From the NCBI GenBank assembly GCA_045537455.1, contig JAZSPM010000089.1:1-10607 (forward strand): DNA of 10,607 bases. Reading direction: 5' to 3'. Shown one piece after another: positions 1 to 5,680 of the stretch (its first letter is position 1; each line of letters starts with the position of its first letter). The stretch is from Ornithomonoglobus_A sp045537455 (lineage in GTDB: Bacteria; Bacillota; Clostridia; UBA1381). The notes beneath the pieces are model-generated. The model worked only from the letters and a program-made list of their open reading frames with translations, did not search any database and was not told the DNA's origin. The position numbers and the translations under genes are program-made.

Positions 1-29
1 ACGAATTTGCTTTCTTTTTTGGAAAAATA

Positions 30-38
30 TGGTATAAT
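30..38 (+). promoter_or_regulatory. Extended -10 promoter for noc
   Basis: A perfect -10 hexamer TATAAT lies at 33-38, preceded by TG at 30-31 with one base between, which is the extended -10 form. No good -35 hexamer stands at 16-18 bp: TTGCTT at 7-12 would leave a 20-bp spacer. The expected start of transcription is near 45, exactly where the first stem of the folded leader begins. It is the only convincing promoter between the window edge and noc. Confidence 0.7.
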
Positions 39-44
39 GGTTTT

Positions 45-160
45 TGTAAGACACAGTACCTAACAGACGGGCAACCGTCTACCCCCAAGAATGTCTTACA
101 CCTTCCACCACCGAGGGTGGGGGATTATGAAGGGGACTCAAATACCGTCCCCTTCACCCC
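45..160 (+). ncRNA. Structured 5' leader of noc, possible cis-regulatory RNA
   Basis: Four helices can be drawn by eye. TGTAAGACA (45-53) pairs with TGTCTTACA (92-100) over 9 bp. This encloses the hairpin AGACGG-GCAA-CCGTCT (65-80), which has a GNRA tetraloop. CCACC (105-109) pairs with GGTGG (116-120), stacked on CCTTC (101-105) with GAAGG (129-133), sharing or swapping one C. GAAGGGGAC (129-137) pairs with GTCCCCTTC (147-155) over 9 bp. The last two helices both need 129-133, so they exclude each other, as in a regulatory switch. The last hairpin is followed by ACCCCTACTTTTAAA rather than a U run, so it is not a clear terminator. I could not match it to a riboswitch family from memory. A stable leader without a ligand is the alternative. 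Confidence 0.5.
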
Positions 161-205
161 TACTTTTAAATTGAATTAAAACACATACATAAAGGAGAAA
201 ATCCA

Positions 206-1009
206 ATGCCAAGCATATTTAAAAAACACGATATATTAATCAATATTCCTTTAGAGGATATTGCCCCGAATAAATATCAGCCGCGTCAGTATTTTGACGA
301 TGAAAGTCTGAAAGAGCTGAAAAATTCAATACTTGAATTTGGCTTGCTTCAGCCCGTAACAGTCCGAAAATCCGGCATAGGCTATGAGCTTGTTGCAGGA
401 GAAAGACGTTTCCGTGCGGCTCAGCTTGCCGGCTTAGACAGGATTCCCGCAATAGTCATAAAAACAGATGAAAAAAAGAGTGCAATCCTCTCGCTTCTTG
501 AAAACCTGCAAAGAGAGGATTTAACATTCTTTGAGGTAGCACAAAGCTATGAAAGATTAATAAGAGAACAGGGCATGACTCAGAGCGAGGTTGCCGAAAA
601 GCTCGGAAAAAGTCAGTCAAGCGTAGCAAACAAGCTTCGTCTGTTAAGATTATCACCGATGATAAAAAAGCTTATCAGGGACTACAACCTTACGGAACGT
701 CATGCAAGGGCATTACTGAAGCTCCGAACCGAAGCAGAACAGTTTGAAGCAATAAAAAATATCTGCGTAAAATCCCTTTCTGTTGCGGAAACGGAAGCAC
801 TCATAAATGAAATGCTATCTCCCACTCCGGCAAAACAGAAAATCGAACAAAAAGGAAGCGGAAATCTTTCGTTCTTTAAGAACACTGTAAAAAAAGCCGT
901 TGATATAATGAAAAAAGGCGGAATAGATGCCAACATGATTGAAACAGATTTTGAATGGGGAACAGAATATAAGATTTGCGTAAAAAAGGAAAAAGAGAGT
1001 GTTGAATAA
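206..1009 (+). CDS. noc: Noc-type ParB/Spo0J family nucleoid-associated protein
   Basis: This 267-aa protein belongs to the ParB/Noc family of CTP-binding DNA clamps; Noc couples chromosome position to division-site selection. The N-terminal CTPase domain carries NKYQPR (22-27), GERRFRA (65-71) and ENLQRE (99-104). A helix-turn-helix spans about 124-147, followed by TERHARALL (163-171) and a C-terminal dimerisation segment (about 221-259) resembling the Noc C-terminus. At the four positions reported to separate Noc from ParB DNA specificity it has Q137, K143, R148 and R165, the Noc pattern with R for K at one site. Spo0J has GHxRxL where this has RHARAL. The start follows AAAGGAG (191-197) with 8-nt spacing; an in-frame stop at 167-169 and no other start lie upstream. 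Only about 10 residues precede the conserved domain, against about 26 in B. subtilis Noc, so the amphipathic membrane helix is short or missing. No soj/parA lies next to it. A plain ParB is the alternative. Confidence 0.88.
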   Translation: MPSIFKKHDILINIPLEDIAPNKYQPRQYFDDESLKELKNSILEFGLLQPVTVRKSGIGYELVAGERRFRAAQLAGLDRIPAIVIKTDEKKSAILSLLENLQREDLTFFEVAQSYERLIREQGMTQSEVAEKLGKSQSSVANKLRLLRLSPMIKKLIRDYNLTERHARALLKLRTEAEQFEAIKNICVKSLSVAETEALINEMLSPTPAKQKIEQKGSGNLSFFKNTVKKAVDIMKKGGIDANMIETDFEWGTEYKICVKKEKESVE

Positions 1010-1012
1010 ACA

Positions 1013-1045
1013 AAGGGCGAACATAGTTCGCCCTTATATTTTTTT
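1013..1045 (+). terminator. Intrinsic terminator of noc, probably bidirectional
   Basis: A perfect 10-bp stem AAGGGCGAAC (1013-1022) / GTTCGCCCTT (1026-1035) with an ATA loop is followed on the plus strand by ATATTTTTTT (1036-1045). It begins 4 nt after the noc stop codon. On the minus strand the same stem is followed by TGTTTATT, a weaker U-rich tail. The stop codon of the convergent small gene (1034-1036) lies on the edge of the stem, so one hairpin probably ends both transcripts. Confidence 0.9.
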
Positions 1046-1222
1046 GCCTATGAAAATTTTATTAAGGTTCCTTAATTGTATTTTCTTTAAATTTTTTAAT
1101 TCTTCATCTTCTATATTTATCAGAGTACAATTTATACACATTCCCATACCGTCAACACTGATATTTTTCAGTGTACACATACCCTCTTCTGAATAAATAC
1201 ATAAATTATTTGCACACCTCAT
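1034..1222 (-). CDS. Small five-cysteine protein, function unknown
   Basis: The 62-aa product begins MRCANNLCIY and has cysteines at 3, 8, 16, 29 and 32, giving C-x4-C-x7-C-x12-C-x2-C. A charged, probably helical tail follows from about residue 37 (DEELKNLKKIQLRNL). The pattern resembles short zinc- or metal-binding hypothetical proteins I recall from Ruminococcaceae, similar in style to DUF1540; the assignment is from memory. The start at 1222 is favoured because AAGGAGGA (1235-1228) lies 5 nt upstream. The open frame reaches back to 1300, but that stretch is taken up by the terminator hairpin and would encode a hydrophobic segment with no ribosome binding site of its own. The gene converges on noc and shares its terminator. 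It has its own promoter, a folded leader and an attenuator, so its expression is probably conditional. There is no signal peptide with the chosen start. Confidence 0.8.
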   Translation of the reverse strand: MRCANNLCIYSEEGMCTLKNISVDGMGMCINCTLINIEDEELKNLKKIQLRNLNKIFIGKKI

Positions 1223-1236
1223 TTGAATCCTCCTTG

Positions 1237-1271
1237 AAAATAAAAAAACGCACAGCCAAAGCCATGCGCCT
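1237..1271 (-). terminator. Intrinsic terminator (attenuator) directly before the Cys-rich gene
   Basis: On the minus strand CGCATGGC (1268-1261) pairs with GCTGTGCG (1256-1249) around a TTTG loop: 8 bp, two of them G-T. Seven T (1248-1242), an A and four more T (1240-1237) follow. The ribosome binding site of the Cys-rich gene starts one base later. A terminator between a gene's promoter and its ribosome binding site is the usual output device of transcriptional riboswitches and attenuators. Confidence 0.8.
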
Positions 1272-1285
1272 AAAAATACATAGCT

Positions 1286-1450
1286 CCATTGCGCGAACAA
1301 TAATATAATTCCGATATACTAACGAGTTACCATATAGAATTAGGAGTATATATTTTTAACGAAATATATACTCATTAGTATGTCCGGAATATTTATAAAA
1401 AAGTATCAAAAATAAGCCCCAAACGGCAATGGTAAAATATTATTGTTCGC
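1286..1450 (-). ncRNA. Pseudoknotted leader RNA upstream of the Cys-rich gene, candidate riboswitch
   Basis: Read on the minus strand, the predicted transcript begins at about 1450. Helix A is a perfect 14-bp pairing of GCGAACAATAATAT (1450-1437) with ATATTATTGTTCGC (1306-1293). Helix B is a perfect 7-bp pairing of CCATTGC (1432-1426) with GCAATGG (1292-1286). Their order is A, B, A', B', a pseudoknot, and A' and B' touch, so they could stack. Inside lie ATTCCG (1390-1385) with CGGAAT (1313-1308), ATACTAA (1381-1375) with TTAGTAT (1322-1316), and a 12-bp hairpin GAGTATATATTT (1373-1362) / AAATATATACTC (1355-1344). The first arm starts at the expected transcription start and the terminator follows 15 nt after the last arm. 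I could not match it to a known riboswitch class. The helices were paired by eye, not by a folding program. Confidence 0.65.
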
Positions 1451-1456
1451 AAATAC

Positions 1457-1485
1457 AGTATAACACAATTTTGGGAATTTGTAAA
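1457..1485 (-). promoter_or_regulatory. Sigma-70/A-type promoter for the Cys-rich gene
   Basis: On the minus strand TTTACA (1485-1480) and TATACT (1462-1457) stand 17 bp apart, each one base off consensus. The expected start is about 1450, the first base of the long helix of the leader. The fit between the predicted start and the start of the RNA structure supports both calls. Confidence 0.8.
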
Positions 1486-1604
1486 CAGAAAAATAAAAAT
1501 TATTAAAATAATCAAAAAATATATTTATTTGGACTTCCTATTAAAATATACAAAAAACTTGTAATCTAAACGTAAAAAATTGGAAATAATCTAAAAAATG
1601 CTGA
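1486..1604. other. AT-rich spacer between divergent promoters
   Basis: This stretch separates the minus-strand promoter of the Cys-rich gene from the plus-strand rpoB promoter. It is very AT-rich, with runs such as AAAAATAAAAATTATT, and I see no gene, RNA or clear site in it. It may simply act as bendable DNA or as an UP-element for either promoter. Confidence 0.5.
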
Positions 1605-1630
1605 AAATACCTTGACTTAGCAAGGTATTT
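1605..1630. promoter_or_regulatory. Perfect 26-bp palindrome over the rpoB -35 box, candidate operator
   Basis: AAATACCTTG (1605-1614) and CAAGGTATTT (1621-1630) are perfect inverted repeats of 10 bp around the centre ACTTAG. The palindrome covers the whole -35 hexamer (1612-1617) and most of the spacer of the rpoB promoter. Two 10-bp half sites with centres 16 bp apart fit a dimeric regulator. It is not followed by a T run, so a terminator is unlikely. No regulator gene is linked in the window. Confidence 0.6.
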
Positions 1631-1640
1631 GTGTTAGAAT
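1612..1640 (+). promoter_or_regulatory. Promoter of the rpoBC operon
   Basis: TTGACT (1612-1617) and TAGAAT (1635-1640) are spaced by 17 bp, each one mismatch from the sigma-70/A consensus. Transcription should start near 1647, leaving a leader of about 190 nt. This means rpoB has its own promoter here instead of relying on transcription from rplJ-rplL. Confidence 0.8.
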
Positions 1641-1646
1641 TATAAA

Positions 1647-1839
1647 CTGTATCATAGTCGGTAAAATTAGATACAATTAGCTGATTTTTTGATTTTCTGA
1701 TAGTTATTCTATCATGATTATATGCAAAAATCAAGTATAAAATTCTGCATATTTTTAATATGCATTGAGTTTGTAGGATAAAAGGTTTTTGAATCAGAAT
1801 CGGCGAACACTAAATTTAATGATGAGGTGAAATGATTAA
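1647..1839 (+). other. Long 5' leader of rpoB with alternative hairpins
   Basis: TGTATC (1648-1653) can pair with GATACA (1670-1675). TGATAG (1698-1703) pairs with CTATCA (1709-1714) around a 5-nt loop. TGCATATT (1746-1753) pairs with AATATGCA (1757-1764), but TGCATA (1746-1751) can instead pair with TATGCA at 1721-1726, so two folds compete. No U-run terminator is visible. The ribosome binding site GAGGTGA (1824-1830) stands 9 nt before the ATG at 1840. A second ATG at 1832 opens a 15-codon frame that ends at 1879, inside rpoB. Confidence 0.45.
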
Positions 1840-4800
1840 ATGGTGCATGAAGTACAGGAAGGAAAGAATACCCGTTTGAGCTATTCCAAAATTGATGAAG
1901 TTCTGGATATGCCAAATCTTATCGAGGTTCAGAAAAATTCCTACATGTGGTTCCTGGAGGAGGGCTTAAAGGAAGTATTCCACGACATCTCCCCAATCAC
2001 AGACCACGCAGGAAAGCTCGTTCTTGAGTTCTTCGACTACAAGCTGGACTATAATTCAAAGTACAGCGTTGAGGAATGTAAGGAACGTGACGCTAAGTAT
2101 GCAGCGCCTTTGAAGGTTAGCGTAAGACTTATCAATACCGAAACGGGAGAAATCAAGGAGCAGGAAATCTTCATGGGAGATTTTCCGCTGATGACAGAGC
2201 AGGGTACTTTTATAATTAACGGCGCTGAGCGTGTTATTGTCAGTCAGCTTACACGTTCACCGGGAATTTATTATGAGTTCCAGCGTGACAAAACAGGAAA
2301 ACCCCTGTATGCTTCAACCGTAATCCCATACAGAGGAGCATGGCTGGAGTACGAAACCGATTCTAACGACGTATTTTCAGTACGTATTGACAGAACAAGA
2401 AAGCTGCCTGTAACAGTATTTTTAAGAGCAATGGGCTTAAGCTCAAATGCTGACATTTTAAATCTGTTCGGCGACGATGTAAAGCTTAATGCTACATTGG
2501 AAAAAGACCCGACCACAAACAAGGACGAGGGTCTGCTTGAAATATATAAGAGACTTCGCCCGGGCGAGCCTCTTAACGTAGAGAATGCGGAATCTCTGCT
2601 GTACAATATGTTCTTTGATCCTAAGCGTTACGACCTTGCAAAGGTTGGACGTTATAAGTTCAATACAAAGCTTGCAATATCGGCAAGAATCAAGGGTCAT
2701 GTAAGTGCGGATACAGTTTGTGACCCAAGAACAGGCGAAGTCCTTGCAGAAGCAGGTCAGAAGATAACGGCAGATATGGCTGAAGCTATTGAGCGTGCAG
2801 GTGTTAACCTTGTTGAGGTTATCATTGACGAGCAGAGAGTAAGAGTATTCTCAAATAACATGGTTTACCTTTCAGAGTTCGTTGACTTTGACGTAACAGA
2901 CTTAGGCTTTACAAAGGTAAGAAAAGACGTTCTTGATGAAATCCTTGCAGAGTACACAACTGAAGAGGAAATCAGAGAAGAGCTTGAATTAAGACGTGAC
3001 GAGCTTTCACCTAAGCATATCACAAAGGACGATATGTTTGCATCGGTTAACTATTGCTTAAACCTTGCAATGGGTACAGGCTCAATAGATGATATAGACC
3101 ATCTGGGCAACAGACGTTTAAGATGCGTCGGCGAATTATTGCAGAATCAGTTCAGAATCGGTCTTGCACGTATGGAAAGAACTGTACGTGAAAGAATGTC
3201 AACACAGGAAATGGAGATTATCACTCCGACATCACTTATAAATATAAGACCTGTAGCGGCAACGATAAACGAGTTCTTCGGTTCATCACAGCTGTCACAG
3301 TTCATGGACCAGCCAAACCCATTGGCAGAGCTTCGTCATAAGAGACGTATTTCAGCATTAGGTCCGGGCGGTCTTTCAAGAGAGAGAGCCGGATTTGAGG
3401 TAAGAGACGTCCACTACTCACATTACGGAAGAATGTGTCCGATAGACACTCCTGAAGGCCCAAACATCGGTCTTATTACATCACTTGCAACCGTTGCAAG
3501 AATCGACGAGTACGGCTTTGTTGAAGCTCCGTACAGACGTGTTGATAAGGAAACAGGCTGTGTAACAGACGAAATAATATATATGACAGCCGACATCGAG
3601 GACGAGTTCATCATAGCTCAGGCTAACGAGCCTCTTGACGATGAAGGTCACTTCCTTGACAAGAAGGTTTCAGCACGTTATAAGGATGAAATCGTCGAAG
3701 TAACTCCTGACAGAATTGACTACATGGACGTATCTCCGAGACAGCTTGTTTCGGTTGTTACAGCATGTATCCCGTTCCTTGAAAACGACGACGCTAACCG
3801 TGCCCTGATGGGTTCAAACATGCAGTGTCAGGCGGTGCCTCTGTTAACAACAGACTCACCTATCGTTGGTACGGGTATAGAGCATAAGGTTGCAAAGGAC
3901 TCAGGAAGTGCCGTTCTTGCAAAAGAGGACGGTGTGGTTGAGAAGGTTTCATCAGAAGAAATCGTAATCAAGGGTGTAAGCGGAGCAAGACATTCACACA
4001 AGCTTATTAAGTTTGCACGTTCAAACCAGTCAACTTGTATAAATCAGAGACCTATCGTTAAGTTGGGTGAAAAGGTTCAGAAAAATGACATAATCGCAGA
4101 CGGTCCTGCTATGGATAACGGCGAGCTTGCATTAGGTAAGAACATCCTTATCGGCTTCATGACCTGGGAAGGTTATAACTACGAGGACGCTGTTCTTATC
4201 AGTGAAGAGCTTGTTAAGCACGATGTATTTACATCAATCCATATGGAGGAATACGAGTGCGAAGCAAGAGATACAAAGCTTGGCCCTGAAGAAATCACAA
4301 GAGACGTTCCGAACGTTTCAGAGGACGCATTAAGAGACCTTGACGATGAGGGTATAATCCGCATCGGTGCTGAGGTTAAGCCGGGTGATATTCTTGTAGG
4401 TAAGGTAACACCTAAGGGCGAAACAGAGCTTACAGCCGAGGAAAGACTTCTAAGAGCAATCTTCGGTGAAAAGGCAAGAGAAGTAAGAGATACATCACTT
4501 CGTGTTCCTCACGGAGAGAGCGGTATCATAGTTGATGTTAAGAAATTTACACGTGAAAACGGCGACGAGCTTTCACCGGGCGTAAATGAAGTAGTTTGCT
4601 GCTACATTGCTCAGAAGAGAAAGATTTCAGTCGGAGACAAGATGGCGGGCCGTCACGGTAACAAGGGTGTCGTATCAAGAGTTCTTCCTCAGGAGGATAT
4701 GCCTTTCCTTGAGGACGGTACACCGTTACAGATTGTGCTGAACCCTCTTGGCGTTCCTTCACGTATGAACATCGGTCAGGTGCTTGAAATGCACTTAGGC

Positions 4801-5628
4801 TACGCATATAGATGTCTGTCGCTAAAGACAAGAGAAGAGCTTGAAAATACAATAATTGACGAGAACTTCAAGAAGGAATTCCTTGCAGCTTACGACCACA
4901 AGCGTCCTGATCGCTTTGTTAAGCTTGCTACACCGGTATTTGACGGTGCACAGGACGAGGACATCAAGGCTGCATTCAAGGAAGCAGGCTTGAAGGATAC
5001 CTTCAAATCAACTGTTTACGACGGACGTACAGGTGAGAAGTTTGATAACGATGTTACAGTCGGTATCATGTACTATCTGAAGCTTCACCACCTTGTAGAC
5101 GATAAGATTCACGCACGTTCAACAGGCCCGTACTCACTTGTTACTCAGCAGCCGCTGGGTGGTAAGGCACAGTTCGGCGGACAGCGTTTCGGAGAAATGG
5201 AAGTTTGGGCGCTTGAAGCATACGGCGCAGCTTATACACTTCAGGAAATCCTAACCGTTAAGTCAGACGATATTGTAGGACGTGTAAAGACCTATGAGGC
5301 TATAGTTAAGGGTGAAAATATACCAAAATCAGGTATCCCTGAATCCTTCAAGGTGCTTGTTAAGGAATTGCAGTCACTTGCACTTGACATCCGCATCCTG
5401 AACCATAACATGGAAGAAATCGACCTTGATGAATCATTTGATGATGACGAAGGCTATGTTTCAGACGATATAATCGACACAATGGAGGAAGGCGACGTAT
5501 CATTCAGCGATGATGAGCTTGATGACGCAAATATGCTCTATGACGATTATGAAACAACTGAAGTTGACGAAGCAGATGATTTCGGCGACGACATGGAGGA
5601 AGATGATTTTGGTGATGACGAATTCTAA
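1840..5628 (+). CDS. rpoB: DNA-directed RNA polymerase subunit beta
   Basis: The 1262-aa beta subunit forms one side of the RNA polymerase active cleft. Visible landmarks in order are FIINGAERVIVSQ (124-136), DHLGNRRLR (420-428), the rifampicin-pocket region GSSQLSQFMDQ through RISAL (481-507), YNYEDA with E782 and D783, GDKMAGRHGNKG with K934 and K942, and LHARSTGPYSLVTQQPLGG in the clamp-binding C-terminus (about 1090-1115). At rifampicin-contact positions it keeps Q487, F488, D490, H500, R503, S505 and L507, matching E. coli Q513 to L533, so nothing here predicts target-site resistance. It is longer than B. subtilis RpoB (1193 aa). One extra stretch of about 35 residues sits near 992-1028, and a C-terminal tail (1188-1262) has 37 Asp or Glu among 75 residues. 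The start follows GAGGTGA. rpoC follows after 52 nt. Confidence 0.97.
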   Translation: MVHEVQEGKNTRLSYSKIDEVLDMPNLIEVQKNSYMWFLEEGLKEVFHDISPITDHAGKLVLEFFDYKLDYNSKYSVEECKERDAKYAAPLKVSVRLINTETGEIKEQEIFMGDFPLMTEQGTFIINGAERVIVSQLTRSPGIYYEFQRDKTGKPLYASTVIPYRGAWLEYETDSNDVFSVRIDRTRKLPVTVFLRAMGLSSNADILNLFGDDVKLNATLEKDPTTNKDEGLLEIYKRLRPGEPLNVENAESLLYNMFFDPKRYDLAKVGRYKFNTKLAISARIKGHVSADTVCDPRTGEVLAEAGQKITADMAEAIERAGVNLVEVIIDEQRVRVFSNNMVYLSEFVDFDVTDLGFTKVRKDVLDEILAEYTTEEEIREELELRRDELSPKHITKDDMFASVNYCLNLAMGTGSIDDIDHLGNRRLRCVGELLQNQFRIGLARMERTVRERMSTQEMEIITPTSLINIRPVAATINEFFGSSQLSQFMDQPNPLAELRHKRRISALGPGGLSRERAGFEVRDVHYSHYGRMCPIDTPEGPNIGLITSLATVARIDEYGFVEAPYRRVDKETGCVTDEIIYMTADIEDEFIIAQANEPLDDEGHFLDKKVSARYKDEIVEVTPDRIDYMDVSPRQLVSVVTACIPFLENDDANRALMGSNMQCQAVPLLTTDSPIVGTGIEHKVAKDSGSAVLAKEDGVVEKVSSEEIVIKGVSGARHSHKLIKFARSNQSTCINQRPIVKLGEKVQKNDIIADGPAMDNGELALGKNILIGFMTWEGYNYEDAVLISEELVKHDVFTSIHMEEYECEARDTKLGPEEITRDVPNVSEDALRDLDDEGIIRIGAEVKPGDILVGKVTPKGETELTAEERLLRAIFGEKAREVRDTSLRVPHGESGIIVDVKKFTRENGDELSPGVNEVVCCYIAQKRKISVGDKMAGRHGNKGVVSRVLPQEDMPFLEDGTPLQIVLNPLGVPSRMNIGQVLEMHLGYAYRCLSLKTREELENTIIDENFKKEFLAAYDHKRPDRFVKLATPVFDGAQDEDIKAAFKEAGLKDTFKSTVYDGRTGEKFDNDVTVGIMYYLKLHHLVDDKIHARSTGPYSLVTQQPLGGKAQFGGQRFGEMEVWALEAYGAAYTLQEILTVKSDDIVGRVKTYEAIVKGENIPKSGIPESFKVLVKELQSLALDIRILNHNMEEIDLDESFDDDEGYVSDDIIDTMEEGDVSFSDDELDDANMLYDDYETTEVDEADDFGDDMEEDDFGDDEF

Positions 5629-5644
5629 TTCGTCAATAGATTAG

Positions 5645-5662
5645 GCAGTATAAATTTACTGC
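5645..5662 (+). other. Small hairpin between rpoB and rpoC
   Basis: GCAGTA (5645-5650) pairs with TACTGC (5657-5662) around a 6-nt loop in the 52-nt gap between the two genes. No U run follows, so it is not a terminator. It may affect mRNA processing or the rpoC ribosome binding site, which is GGAGG at 5669-5673 with 7-nt spacing. Its function is not shown by the sequence. Confidence 0.4.
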
Positions 5663-5680
5663 GATTACGGAGGTTTTCAG

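Noticed and set aside
129..170. Intrinsic terminator in the noc leader
   Set aside because: The 9-bp GC-rich hairpin is real, but it is followed by ACCCCTAC and only four T, so I did not call it a terminator.
999..1196. Plus-strand frame of 65 codons after noc
   Set aside because: It is antisense to the Cys-rich gene, overlaps the noc terminator and has a low-complexity hydrophobic product typical of AT-rich shadow frames.
1223..1300. N-terminal hydrophobic extension of the Cys-rich protein (start at 1300)
   Set aside because: The stretch contains the attenuator hairpin and U run. A strong ribosome binding site stands just before the internal ATG at 1222, and the cysteine pattern starts there.
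2271..2606. Minus-strand frame of 111 codons inside rpoB
   Set aside because: It is a shadow of a highly conserved rpoB coding region, with no ribosome binding site or recognisable product.
3271..3363. Rifampicin-resistance substitutions in RpoB
   Set aside because: All classical contact residues (Q487, F488, D490, H500, R503, S505, L507) are the sensitive type; P492 and R499 differ from E. coli at positions 518 and 525, which are not main contacts.
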